Source: Aurantiacibacter rhizosphaerae (GTDB taxonomy: Bacteria > Pseudomonadota > Alphaproteobacteria > Sphingomonadales > Sphingomonadaceae). From it: a stretch of DNA of 64,000 nt. Positions 53,944 through 63,448 of this stretch are shown one piece after another. The stretch lies in the NCBI RefSeq assembly GCF_009807005.1, contig NZ_WUBR01000001.1, positions 682,001-746,000 on the forward strand, written 5' to 3'. The position numbers and the translations under genes were made by a program. Positions within the stretch are counted from its first letter, which is position 1. Each line of letters opens with the position of its first letter. The notes beneath the pieces were generated by a model. It did no database searches and was not told where the DNA came from. It saw only the letters and a list, made by a program, of their open reading frames with translations.

Positions 53944-54660
53944 ATGAGATGGTATGGTCGGATCGAGTTCCGAAAATCTGTCGTTGCGTCAACCATCGTT
54001 GTCGTTGCGCTTACTCTTTCGGGGTGCGCTAGCAAACGCAGTGATTATGTAGAATACAATCGGTCCGATTTCGGAGCGCCCGATGCGCCATCGACCAATC
54101 GCATAGCGATGGATTATCGTGTCGCACCGCTCGACAAGCTCACTATTAATGTATTTCAGGTCGAGCAGCTGTCAGGGAATTACCAAGTCGATTTGACTGG
54201 CAATATCGCGATGCCGCTCGTTGGTAACATTTCGGTTGTCGATATGACCACCGATGAACTGCGTGAACACTTGTCAACCGTACTCTCGCAAACGTATCTT
54301 CGTGATCCAGACGTTACCGTGGGTATCCTCGAAGCGACAGGTAGCTCGATCACTCTTGAGGGCTCGATTGCGAAACCAGGCGTCTACCCGACCTTCGGCA
54401 ACGTATCCCTCCTTCAGGCTGTGGCCATGGGTGGCGGCCTCGACGAGAATGCTAACGCTAGGACCGTCGTCGTTTTTCGCCAAATCGACGGCCAGCGTAT
54501 GGCCGCAGGCTTCGATTTGACGTCGATTCGGCGCGGTGAAGAGGCTGATCCAGCTATCTATCGTGGCGACATCATCGTCGTCGACGGATCTCGGACTCGC
54601 GAAAACTGGAAGACGATCATTCAATCGGTACCAATCCTGAGTCTTTTTCGCCCAATCTAG
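53944..54660 (+). CDS. polysaccharide export lipoprotein (Wza/GumB family)
   Basis: The 238-residue product has a lipoprotein signal (LTLSGCA), the Poly_export domain (YRVAPLDKLTINVFQ, YQVDLTGNIAMPLVG) and an SLBB-type domain (EGSIAKPGVYP). It should form the outer membrane export channel. At 238 residues it is shorter than Wza and nearer GumB or ExoF type. GGAG precedes the ATG; the kinase gene follows by 11 bp. Confidence 0.92.
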   Translation: MRWYGRIEFRKSVVASTIVVVALTLSGCASKRSDYVEYNRSDFGAPDAPSTNRIAMDYRVAPLDKLTINVFQVEQLSGNYQVDLTGNIAMPLVGNISVVDMTTDELREHLSTVLSQTYLRDPDVTVGILEATGSSITLEGSIAKPGVYPTFGNVSLLQAVAMGGGLDENANARTVVVFRQIDGQRMAAGFDLTSIRRGEEADPAIYRGDIIVVDGSRTRENWKTIIQSVPILSLFRPI

Positions 54661-54671
54661 AGGAAGCAATT

Positions 54672-56903
54672 TTGAATCAGCCGCAGGTATACGATGATGG
54701 CGCCCCTGGACGTGTCAGTGCATCACACCACCTCTACGAGGTAGGCGATGCGCAATACGATTCTGCAGATAGGTTCGATGACGAGATGCCGGCGATTTCG
54801 CTGGCTGAAATTATCTCGATTCTGTGGGAGCGGCGGCTTTGGCTGATCGCTGCCGGCTTTGCAGGACTCTTGGTAGCGATAGGTTACTCGCTAAGCCAGA
54901 CGCCTCTTTACCGCTCGACGGCTACAATAGAGCTTAATCCGCCGACAGTTCCCATCTTGACGAACGGAGCAGGATCTGCGGAAGAAATGGTCGTTCCTTC
55001 CACCGATTACGAATTCCGCGAAACACAGATTGGAATCCTGCGCAGTAGAGCCTTGGCCGAACGCGTTGTGCAAGATCTCGATCTCGTGTCTGCCCCGAGC
55101 GCCAATGCTCAGGGTGTCCAGACCGGGGTCGAGGCGGCAGCTACCTCTATCGGAAAAGGTCTGGCTGTTCAGCCGACTGCGAATAGCCGCCTGATCGAAC
55201 TGTCATACATCTCGCCCGACCCTAGGGAAGCTGCGCGGCTCGTCAACGGGTTCACCGACTCCTACATTCAACTGACTCTGGATCGGAAATACGAAGCGAC
55301 GATAGCAGCGCGCGACTTTCTTGAAGAGCGCATCGCGGCGGTGCGCGACGAAGTCAATATCGCCGAGCGCGAACTGGTCGACTACGCGAAGGCCAACGGC
55401 ATCGTCATGCTTGGCGGTGAGGGGCCGGATAGCGAGGGAAGTACTGGAAGTTTGACTGGCGATTCTCTGTCTTCGCTTAATGCTGCTCTTGCTGCCGCAC
55501 AGCAGAAGCGTATCACCGCGGAGCAACGCTTCCGCCAAGCATCTTCAATCGGTGAAGTGAACAACAGCACTGCGCAACTGCGCCAAGAACTCGCCAGTCT
55601 TCAGGCAGAATACCGGGAGAAATCAACTTACTTACAGGACAGTTTTCCAGATTTGGTCAGGTTGCGAACCAGGATCGACGAACTGGAGCGCCAGATCTCA
55701 TCTGAAACCTCTCGTTCGGTGGCAGCGCTGCGCGCTGAGTATCAGGCTGCCCAAGCCGAGGAGAACTCGTTGCAAACGCGTGTTGCCCAATTGAGCTCCG
55801 AAGCACTCGGCGAACGAGAGGATTCAATCCAATACAATATTCTTCAGCGTGAACTGGACACCAACCGCACGCTCTATGACGCTCTTCTCTCTCGCTACAA
55901 CGAGGTCAGTGTTGCCGCCGGAATCGGTTCGGCGCAAGCCGCCGTCGTCGACAGCGGCCAAGTGCCCGATGCGCCATTTTCTCCAAATACGGTCTGGAAC
56001 GGCATCCTTGGTCTGATCCTAGGCTTAGCGATTGGTGCTGGACTTGCTATCCTTTATGATCGCTTTACCAACACCATCAAGACCAAGGAAGATGTGAAAC
56101 AAAAGCTTGGTCTGGCGGCGCTAGGAGCGATACCGAAGAAAGAAAAGCAGGTCGAACTCAGCGATGAACTAATGGACCCGTATTCGGATATCTACGAGTC
56201 CTATGCCAACCTGCAAACGACGCTACAGCTCTCGACCTCGGGTGGTTTTCCTAAGACGCTCCTTGTGACGAGCGCAAACCCAGAAGAAGGAAAGTCGACG
56301 ACGAGCTATAGTCTTGCGGTGCAGCTGGCGACTATCGGGAAGCGTGTCCTTCTCATCGATGCGGACATGCGCAAGCCTACATTTTCAGTGGATCAGCATT
56401 CGGACATCGGTCTCGCAACGCTTCTGACATCAAGCGGGCCCGCAAAAGACCATGTCTTGAGTACCTCGCAGAAAGGCTTGTTTCTCATGCCGAGCGGACC
56501 CATCCCACCGAATGCGGCCAATATTATCCGGCCTGCCAGGCTTCGGCAAATCCTCGAGGAATTGCAGAACCATTTTGATGTCATCGTCCTCGACGCTCCA
56601 CCTACCCTCGGCTTTGCCGATTCGTCGCTGCTGGGTTCGGTCTGTCAGGGCGCCGTCTTTACAATCGAGAGTGGCAAGACTCGGACGCGTTCAGCATTGA
56701 CAGGCATAAACCAGCTGCAGATGTCTGGAGTCCGCTTGCTCGGTGCGGTGTTGACCAAGGCCCCGCCTTCCGCGGAAGACTACAGCTACAGCTATCGATA
56801 TTATCGCCAAGCTGTCAGCGAAAATGATCCGCGGCGTGCTTTGATCGATACGCTGGCTGACAATCACGAAGGCGGCGGAAAATGGCACAAGGCCGATTTG
56901 TAG
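54672..56903 (+). CDS. polysaccharide co-polymerase / tyrosine kinase (Wzc-like)
   Basis: The 743-residue product combines a Wzz/GNVR periplasmic coiled-coil domain between two membrane segments (about 56-76 and 438-458) with a C-terminal BY-kinase. Visible motifs are Walker A' NPEEGKSTTS (about residue 540), Walker A'' LLIDADMRKP, Walker B VIVLDAPP and the Tyr cluster EDYSYSYRYYRQ. It controls chain length and export with the Wza-like protein. The start is TTG at 54672 with AGGAAG before it. It overlaps the next gene by 22 bp. Confidence 0.93.
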   Translation: MNQPQVYDDGAPGRVSASHHLYEVGDAQYDSADRFDDEMPAISLAEIISILWERRLWLIAAGFAGLLVAIGYSLSQTPLYRSTATIELNPPTVPILTNGAGSAEEMVVPSTDYEFRETQIGILRSRALAERVVQDLDLVSAPSANAQGVQTGVEAAATSIGKGLAVQPTANSRLIELSYISPDPREAARLVNGFTDSYIQLTLDRKYEATIAARDFLEERIAAVRDEVNIAERELVDYAKANGIVMLGGEGPDSEGSTGSLTGDSLSSLNAALAAAQQKRITAEQRFRQASSIGEVNNSTAQLRQELASLQAEYREKSTYLQDSFPDLVRLRTRIDELERQISSETSRSVAALRAEYQAAQAEENSLQTRVAQLSSEALGEREDSIQYNILQRELDTNRTLYDALLSRYNEVSVAAGIGSAQAAVVDSGQVPDAPFSPNTVWNGILGLILGLAIGAGLAILYDRFTNTIKTKEDVKQKLGLAALGAIPKKEKQVELSDELMDPYSDIYESYANLQTTLQLSTSGGFPKTLLVTSANPEEGKSTTSYSLAVQLATIGKRVLLIDADMRKPTFSVDQHSDIGLATLLTSSGPAKDHVLSTSQKGLFLMPSGPIPPNAANIIRPARLRQILEELQNHFDVIVLDAPPTLGFADSSLLGSVCQGAVFTIESGKTRTRSALTGINQLQMSGVRLLGAVLTKAPPSAEDYSYSYRYYRQAVSENDPRRALIDTLADNHEGGGKWHKADL

Positions 56904-58036
56904 TCTTTTTCGTCGTCGCGCTTGCGCTTGCCTATGTCAGCGTTATTTCCGCGTTCTGGAATTTGGGTAGGCGCCTACCTGAGGCGATCGCCGTCGAAGG
57001 GCTAGCCGAACACCCGGATCGAATAATGGGCCGTGCGACGCTCTCTTTTCGCGAGAGCCGCGGTAAACTGGACAGCATCGACTTCCCTTCATTACGCAGA
57101 GCGCTTGCGCGAGCGCCGCTGGAAGAAGAGCCTTTCGTTTTTACGGCGGCCCAGCTCGCAGCGTCCGGCAGGATAGCAGAGGCAGAGGCCATGCTCAGAG
57201 AAAGTATTCGGCGCAATCCTCGCTCGAGGGAGGGACGCCTTATTTTTTTGACCCTCTTGGCTCAGCGCGGCAATGCACATGAAGCCGTGACGCAGATCGA
57301 AGCTCTCTATCGCTTGATGCCCGAGCAGCGCCCGGTCCTGCGTGACACGCTTGTGTATCTTGCGAGCTTCCCGGGAACGCGTCAGTCGACCTTAGCTGCC
57401 GTCAGCGAGGATCTCCATAAGCGCGATATCCTCCAGGGATTGGCTCGCTCAGGCGCCAGCGCTTCCATGCTGCTCGAAACTCTCGATGCTTTTCGTGACG
57501 TCGTTCCACGCGACGCGCGCGAATCCTTCGTTGCCTCCCTTTCAGGCCCGCTGCTCCGGGCAGGTGATCCCCGGGGTGCGCTACGTGTCTGGATGCATTT
57601 TAATCCGGAAGCTTACGCAGACGGATCGGTCCTTCTCGATGAGCATCTGAATGGCTCTTTTGCTCCGCCGTTCGGCTGGGAAGTCCGTGGCGGGAGCGAT
57701 GGCTATGCCCGGATCGGCAATAATGGATTGGAGGGCGAGCATTATGGCAGGCGGGCCGCGCTTCTAGCGCAGCAAACCGCGATACTCGGTCCTGGCGAAT
57801 ACACCCTGAGCGTGCTTGCTGAAAATCACGGCCGCGGACTTAGTTTTGATGTCAGCTGCAATAAGGAAGGAGATATAGCGACCGTTGATCTCGAATCGCG
57901 CGAGAACCGTACCCATTTAAATGTTCCCAACGATTGCCCGGCCGTGACCCTAGAGTTGCGTGCGCGGCCATCCGATCCGCCGAGGAAGTCGATGTTTCGG
58001 ATAACGCAGGTCAGCTTGGAGCGCGACGAAAAATGA
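56882..58036 (+). CDS. TPR-containing membrane-anchored protein
   Basis: The 384-residue product has an N-terminal membrane anchor (about 5-25), TPR-like helices (about 85-170, AQLAASGRIAEAEAMLRESI) and a C-terminal beta-rich region (FGWEVRGGSDGYARIG, LGPGEYTLSVLAEN) like a carbohydrate-binding sandwich. Genes of this kind sit in sphingomonad polysaccharide clusters and may help polymer assembly. Overlaps both neighbours. Confidence 0.72.
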   Translation: MAQGRFVVFFVVALALAYVSVISAFWNLGRRLPEAIAVEGLAEHPDRIMGRATLSFRESRGKLDSIDFPSLRRALARAPLEEEPFVFTAAQLAASGRIAEAEAMLRESIRRNPRSREGRLIFLTLLAQRGNAHEAVTQIEALYRLMPEQRPVLRDTLVYLASFPGTRQSTLAAVSEDLHKRDILQGLARSGASASMLLETLDAFRDVVPRDARESFVASLSGPLLRAGDPRGALRVWMHFNPEAYADGSVLLDEHLNGSFAPPFGWEVRGGSDGYARIGNNGLEGEHYGRRAALLAQQTAILGPGEYTLSVLAENHGRGLSFDVSCNKEGDIATVDLESRENRTHLNVPNDCPAVTLELRARPSDPPRKSMFRITQVSLERDEK

Positions 58037-59385
58037 TTGACGCCTGGAAGCGCACTTACCTGCCGATGTTTCTGCTTCTTTGCCTGATATTTGGTGGCGC
58101 GAGTAATGGCGGCTTCTTTGAGAATGCCATTCTACAGGTCGTAGCCGTTGCGATGGCGTGCACGGTTCTTGCTATTTCGCCAGCGTCTGGTGGACCGCAT
58201 ACCGACTGGGCCTTTCCGTGGCTGGTACTTGGCGTGATTTTCGTGGTGGCGCTTCAGTTTCTGCCCTTGCCGTTGTCGCTCTGGAAATTGCTTCCCGGAC
58301 GCGGGGAAATCGCCGCTGAGCTTGGTCTCATCAGCGTCATTCCCGAGTGGACATTCGTGACGCTCAGTATCCACGACAGCCTTGCATCACTCGCCTGGTT
58401 TTTGCCTGCCATCAGCATGGCCGCCGTTCTCTATGTCAGGCGAGAAGTCGAGATCTGGGCGCTGGCCATTGTGATCGTAGCTACCGCATTCTTCGCCATC
58501 GGTCTTGGACTGGTCCAGTTCCTGTCCGGACCCGAATCGGCAGCCTATTTCTATCGTTTCACCAATCGCGGCCTCATGGTCGGTTTCTTTTCCAACGCCA
58601 ATCACATGGCAACGTTCTTGCTCGTCGCCTTGCCATTCCTTGCTGCCGTTATCCGGCATTCAATCCTCGAAAGGCCCCGGCAGCGGCGTGAGCTTATGTT
58701 GCTCGGGGCTGTCGCCGGTGGTTTCATTTTCTTGGGGGTCGTCCTTGTTGGCTCGCTGACCGGTTATGCGCTCGCGATCCCTGTTTTGGCTCTCTCTTGT
58801 GGAATCTTAATTCCCTACCGAAAGAAGCTTGTCGTGATTGGAGCCCTTCCGCTCTTGCTTTTTGGACTTGGCCTCGTTGCCTTGACTGATGAAGGGGCCA
58901 ATGTCTTCAGCGAGGAGAGTGCGGGTGCGGAACGCGGTCGCCAGCAGATATTCTCGACGACTATCGAAGCTGCCAGCGACTTTTTTCCTGTTGGTAGCGG
59001 CCTTGGCACTTTCCGCGATGTCTACGACAATTATGAGGATCTGGACGCCGTCGCGAATGTCTATGTCAATCATGCTCATAGCGACTACCTTGAAATTTTA
59101 CTCGAATTCGGTCTTCTCGGCGTCGTCGCAATCGTGGCGTTTCTTGTCTGGTGGGCATCGCGCATTCGCGTCGTCATGACTGTGGGCACGGAAGTGCCCT
59201 TCTTATATGCTTCTGCTATCGCAAGTGGCACCATTCTCGCGCATTCGATTTGGGACTACCCTCTAAGGACTACTGCCCTGAGTACCACTTTCGCGCTTTG
59301 TTGCTTGATGCTGGCCCGCGCCGGTCGGGGCGCTCCTCGAGACCCGCGTGGAGCCCAAGAAGCGAGACCGGATGCTAGGCATTGA
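58033..59385 (+). CDS. Wzy-type polymerase / O-antigen ligase-like membrane protein
   Basis: The 450-residue product has about ten membrane segments and the Wzy_C signature: GSGLGTFRDVYDNYE followed by NHAHSDYLEILLEFGLLG. Such proteins join lipid-linked repeat units or ligate polymer to lipid A core. The ATG at 58033 overlaps the preceding stop (ATGA). Given gmd and fcl, the repeat unit may contain fucose. Polymerase is more likely than ligase by context. Confidence 0.85.
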   Translation: MIDAWKRTYLPMFLLLCLIFGGASNGGFFENAILQVVAVAMACTVLAISPASGGPHTDWAFPWLVLGVIFVVALQFLPLPLSLWKLLPGRGEIAAELGLISVIPEWTFVTLSIHDSLASLAWFLPAISMAAVLYVRREVEIWALAIVIVATAFFAIGLGLVQFLSGPESAAYFYRFTNRGLMVGFFSNANHMATFLLVALPFLAAVIRHSILERPRQRRELMLLGAVAGGFIFLGVVLVGSLTGYALAIPVLALSCGILIPYRKKLVVIGALPLLLFGLGLVALTDEGANVFSEESAGAERGRQQIFSTTIEAASDFFPVGSGLGTFRDVYDNYEDLDAVANVYVNHAHSDYLEILLEFGLLGVVAIVAFLVWWASRIRVVMTVGTEVPFLYASAIASGTILAHSIWDYPLRTTALSTTFALCCLMLARAGRGAPRDPRGAQEARPDARH

Positions 59386-59412
59386 TCGATCATTGCGTGA
59401 AAGCTTGTTACC

Positions 59413-59847
59413 ATGAAGTTATTCCGCACCATCCACAGGTTGCGATCTACCGGATTGGGTAAGCTTTTGCGGGGAAGCCAGGAACTGGCTCTGGCACGCT
59501 TTCGACTGTATCGGGTGACGCCTGCCGAGATTGGGCGCCTTAACACGATCTCTGCGAACGGTCGGCCTGCCACCGAAGGGGATCAAGGCGAAATTGCCGC
59601 TGAGCTGACCTGTGCAATCAGGCTTTCTGCGCGCGTTGTCCCGTGGCGCTCGGACTGCCTTGTTCAGGCTCTTGCAGCACAGCGATGGTGCTCCGCTTTG
59701 GGCATTCCTACGGAAATATCGATACAGGTAGGCTATGCAGAAACACGCGAGTTCATGGCTCATGCAATTTTGCTGTACGAGGGTACTTGCATACTTGGTG
59801 CGACAGATGCTGTGCTTTCCGACATCTACCCATCGCGGATGTCCTGA
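59413..59847 (+). CDS. transglutaminase-like protein (lasso-peptide B2 family)
   Basis: The 144-residue product matches the Transglut_core3 pattern: WRSDCLVQALAAQRWCSALG with Cys82, then FMAHAILLYEG with His117 and a following acidic segment. In lasso peptide loci this domain removes the leader peptide. No precursor, B1 or cyclase gene is seen, so here it may cut or modify another envelope protein. Same direction as the polysaccharide genes, 27 bp after the polymerase. Confidence 0.72.
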   Translation: MKLFRTIHRLRSTGLGKLLRGSQELALARFRLYRVTPAEIGRLNTISANGRPATEGDQGEIAAELTCAIRLSARVVPWRSDCLVQALAAQRWCSALGIPTEISIQVGYAETREFMAHAILLYEGTCILGATDAVLSDIYPSRMS

Positions 59848-60012
59848 CGATATTTGCTGGACAAGAACCTAAGCAGGCTTTGCAGCCAGCGCGCACGTTG
59901 CTAGTCTTCGCACTTGCAGCAATGACAATGTCAGACCATGGGTGTCGGCATCGGTCTGAATACTCGCTTGGTCCCTGCAGTTCGCGCCGGGAGCGTGGCT
60001 TAAGGAACAACA

Positions 60013-61161
60013 ATGACAAAGAAAGCTCTCATTACTGGTGTCACAGGGCAGGACGGCGCATACCTCGCCGAGTTCCTGCTCGAAAAGGGTTATGAGGTTC
60101 ACGGCGTTAAACGGCGCTCCTCGTCCTTCAACACCGGGCGGATCGATAGCATCTACGAGGATCCACACACGCCCGACCAGCACATGTACCTACATTACGG
60201 CGATCTCACTGATTCGACCAATTTGGTGCGCCTGTTGAGCGAGATACGGCCAGATGAAGTCTATAACCTAGCGGCGCAAAGCCACGTCGCGGTCAGCTTC
60301 GAGACGCCTGAGTACACCGCCAACGCCGATGGTATCGGTACACTACGGCTGCTCGAAGCCATGCGTATTCTTGGCTTGGAGAAGACCACGCGCTATTATC
60401 AGGCATCGACCTCGGAACTATATGGTCTCGTCCAGGAAGTTCCGCAGAAGGAAACTACCCCTTTCTATCCGCGTTCGCCTTACGCCGCGGCCAAGCTCTA
60501 TGCCTACTGGATAACGGTCAATTACCGGGAAGCCTATGGGATGCACGCCTCGAACGGTATTCTTTTCAACCACGAGAGCCCGCTACGCGGGGAAACCTTT
60601 GTAACCCGAAAGATTACTCGCGCGGCCGCAGCGATTTCCTTGGGCCTGCAGGAAAAGCTGTTCCTTGGAAATCTCGATGCGCAGAGAGACTGGGGGCACG
60701 CGCGTGAATATGTCCGCGGGATGTGGATGATGGTCCAGCAGGATCAGCCTGACGACTATGTTCTCGCGACTGGCAAGACCACTAGGGTCCGTGACTTCGT
60801 TACTTGGGCTTTTGCCGAAGTCGGGATCGATCTTGAGTTCAGGGGTAAGGGTATCGACGAAATCGCCGTCGATAAGGCGACCGGAGAGACTCTCCTAGAG
60901 GTCGATGCGGCATATTTCCGTCCGACAGAAGTCGAACTTCTTCTAGGCGACCCGACCAAGGCTCGAGAGAAACTTGGCTGGCAATACGAAACATCGGTGC
61001 GTGAACTTGCACAGGAGATGGTCGCCGCCGATCTGCGTCTCATGCAGCAAACGCCATTCGCGCGCCATGCGATCGATGAGATCGACGATGGATCTGCGGC
61101 AAGCAACGGCAATATCGGCGTGCTCCTGCGCAGCGAGAACCGGCTGGCAGGTCGCAAATGA
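60013..61161 (+). CDS. gmd: GDP-mannose 4,6-dehydratase
   Basis: Converts GDP-D-mannose to GDP-4-keto-6-deoxymannose, the first step to GDP-L-fucose. The 382-residue product has [13 protein letters not shown], the GMD pattern [32 protein letters not shown] (Tyr/Lys) and [16 protein letters not shown]. Complete and normal length. Overlaps fcl by 4 bp (ATGA). Confidence 0.96.
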   Translation: MTKKALITGVTGQDGAYLAEFLLEKGYEVHGVKRRSSSFNTGRIDSIYEDPHTPDQHMYLHYGDLTDSTNLVRLLSEIRPDEVYNLAAQSHVAVSFETPEYTANADGIGTLRLLEAMRILGLEKTTRYYQASTSELYGLVQEVPQKETTPFYPRSPYAAAKLYAYWITVNYREAYGMHASNGILFNHESPLRGETFVTRKITRAAAAISLGLQEKLFLGNLDAQRDWGHAREYVRGMWMMVQQDQPDDYVLATGKTTRVRDFVTWAFAEVGIDLEFRGKGIDEIAVDKATGETLLEVDAAYFRPTEVELLLGDPTKAREKLGWQYETSVRELAQEMVAADLRLMQQTPFARHAIDEIDDGSAASNGNIGVLLRSENRLAGRK

Positions 61162-62108
61162 CCTTCGCTCTGGTCGGTCGAAAAGTCTATGTCGCGGGCC
61201 ACCGCGGTATGGTCGGTTCGGCGCTTGTTCGCCGGCTTGAAGGTGAGGGCTGCCACGTACTGACGGCGCCTCGAGAAACTGACCTCCGCGAACAGGCGCT
61301 CGTGCGGCAGTGGTTCAAGGAGAACGCTCCTGACGTCGTGATCTTGGCTGCGGCAAAGGTCGGCGGGATTTGGGCGAATGACAACGCCCCTGCTGAATTT
61401 CTCTACGACAATCTCGCGATTGAGATGAACGTCATCGACGCGGCGCGCGAGAATGCGGCAGAGAAACTGCTTTTCCTCGGTTCTTCCTGCATCTATCCTC
61501 GCGACGCGCCGCAGCCGATGGCGGAAGATGCGCTTCTTACCGGCCCCCTCGAATCCACGAACGAGTGGTACGCTATTGCCAAAATTGCCGGGATCAAGCT
61601 ATGCCAAGCCTACCGTCGTCAGTATGGCTGCGATTTTATAAGCGCGATGCCGACCAACCTTTATGGCCCCGGTGACAATTTCGACCTGGCGACCAGCCAT
61701 GTCTTACCCGCCCTCATTCGCAAGGCGCACGAGGCAAGGATAGGGCAGGGTGACTTTACCGTCTGGGGAACAGGATCGCCACTCCGCGAATTCCTCCACG
61801 TCGATGATTTTGCCGACGCTTGCGTCCATCTGCTCAAAACCTACAGCGGCGAGGTGCCCGTGAATGTCGGTTCCGGCCAAGAGGTGAGCATCCGCGAATT
61901 GGCGAAACTTGTGGCGGACATCGTCGGCTCCGCCGGGGAATTGGTTTTTGATGGAACCAAACCCGACGGCACACCGCGCAAATTGTTAGACAGCTCTTAT
62001 CTCGCCGGGCTCGGCTGGACTCCAAAAATCACCTTGGCGCAGGGTATTGCTAGTACTTACGAGGCTTTCCTCGCCAACGGTGCGCCCACGCATACTGACC
62101 GAAAATGA
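61158..62108 (+). CDS. fcl: GDP-L-fucose synthase
   Basis: Epimerase-reductase that completes GDP-L-fucose. The 316-residue product has [24 protein letters not shown], the Ser in [13 protein letters not shown] and [15 protein letters not shown] (Tyr/Lys). Coupled to gmd. Together they indicate fucose or a fucose-derived sugar in the exopolysaccharide. Confidence 0.95.
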   Translation: MTFALVGRKVYVAGHRGMVGSALVRRLEGEGCHVLTAPRETDLREQALVRQWFKENAPDVVILAAAKVGGIWANDNAPAEFLYDNLAIEMNVIDAARENAAEKLLFLGSSCIYPRDAPQPMAEDALLTGPLESTNEWYAIAKIAGIKLCQAYRRQYGCDFISAMPTNLYGPGDNFDLATSHVLPALIRKAHEARIGQGDFTVWGTGSPLREFLHVDDFADACVHLLKTYSGEVPVNVGSGQEVSIRELAKLVADIVGSAGELVFDGTKPDGTPRKLLDSSYLAGLGWTPKITLAQGIASTYEAFLANGAPTHTDRK

Positions 62109-62129
62109 TGTCGGAAAGGGGCAGGGGCC

Positions 62130-63410
62130 ATGTACCAAATTCGACTTGATGGACGTCATGTACACCGGAGCTTGTTTCACTCCTTGCGCGTGCAATTTGC
62201 GACGACGCTGGTGGCGTCGATCCTCGTTCCGCTAGCCATCTTTGTCGTTGTTCGCGGGCCTGTGGCCTTGGAAGCCACCGCGACCTACAACACGCTCACC
62301 ATCAGCTTCTTGGCCGCACTGTCCACCCTTCTTGCACTCCGCCGAGTCGGAAGCTATTTCGGATTGGTACTCGCGAAGTGGATACTTCCGGTTTACGGGA
62401 CATCTTTCGCAGCGTTCACCTGCTTTCCGCTCCTGTTGCGAACCCCCTATACAACTACCCTTATGGTTCTCTGCTTTGTGTGCGGAGTCTTGTCGTTGTT
62501 CCTACTAGTGCTCCTTATGTCACGGGGAAAGCGGGCAGTCTGCTTCGTGGTGCCGCGCGGACGCGCACTCAACATGGAGTTTAGCGCAGGTCTAGAGACC
62601 ATCGTGCTCGAACATCCGAGACTGCCAAGGGAGCGAAATGCCATCCTCGTCGCGGATCTTCATGCTCCCCTCGGCGAAGAATGGGAGCGCCTCTTGACGG
62701 AAGCCGCGCTCGAGGGCCATCCTGTTTACCATGTCACGCAGCTGCGCGAAGCGATGACAGGACAAGTCCAGCTCGATCATCTCTCCGAGAACAGCTTCGG
62801 AGCGCTGCTGCCCACCCTTGCCTACAAGAAGATCAAGCGGCTCGTCGATCTGTGTGCCACTATAGTCATGTTCCCGCTTCTAGCTCTGGTTATGTTTTTC
62901 ATCGCCGTAGCCATCCGACTGGACTCCCCGGGCCCTGCGCTCTTCAGCCAGAGGCGGATGGGCTATCAGGGACGTATTTTCGAGATAATCAAGTTCCGCA
63001 CAATGACGGTCAGGGAGGACGGCGAGAATGCGGCAGCGAGCATGACAGCCGCTGACGACCAGCGTATCACCAGGCTTGGCAAGCACCTGCGGCGCACCCG
63101 TCTTGACGAGCTTCCGCAGCTATTCAATATTCTTCGCGGTGAAATGAGCTGGATAGGTCCGCGGCCAGAAGCGGTAAGCCTGTCGAGCCTCTATGCCAGC
63201 AAGATATCGAATTACCGCTACCGACACCTGGTGCGTCCAGGCATCACCGGCTGGGCACAGGTCCACCAGGGGCATGTGACTTCAGTAGACGACATCCACG
63301 ACAAGCTTCGGTACGATTTTTATTACGTGAAGAACATTTCGTTCTGGCTGGATGTCGTGATTGTTTTTCGCACGATCAAGGTGATGATCACCGGATTTGG
63401 AGCTCGGTAG
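62130..63410 (+). CDS. polyprenyl-phosphate sugar phosphotransferase (WcaJ/Bac_transf)
   Basis: Starts repeat-unit synthesis by moving a sugar-1-phosphate to undecaprenyl phosphate. The 426-residue product has four N-terminal membrane segments, a linker and the Bac_transf domain: KRLVDLCATIVMFPLL, GPALFSQRRMGYQG, IIKFRTM, RRTRLDELPQLFNIL, WIGPRPE and RPGITGWAQV. All conserved motifs are present. First sugar not predictable from sequence. Confidence 0.92.
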   Translation: MYQIRLDGRHVHRSLFHSLRVQFATTLVASILVPLAIFVVVRGPVALEATATYNTLTISFLAALSTLLALRRVGSYFGLVLAKWILPVYGTSFAAFTCFPLLLRTPYTTTLMVLCFVCGVLSLFLLVLLMSRGKRAVCFVVPRGRALNMEFSAGLETIVLEHPRLPRERNAILVADLHAPLGEEWERLLTEAALEGHPVYHVTQLREAMTGQVQLDHLSENSFGALLPTLAYKKIKRLVDLCATIVMFPLLALVMFFIAVAIRLDSPGPALFSQRRMGYQGRIFEIIKFRTMTVREDGENAAASMTAADDQRITRLGKHLRRTRLDELPQLFNILRGEMSWIGPRPEAVSLSSLYASKISNYRYRHLVRPGITGWAQVHQGHVTSVDDIHDKLRYDFYYVKNISFWLDVVIVFRTIKVMITGFGAR

Positions 63411-63448
63411 CGAGACTTGAAGTCGCAGCTGTCCCTTTGCTCGCGGAA

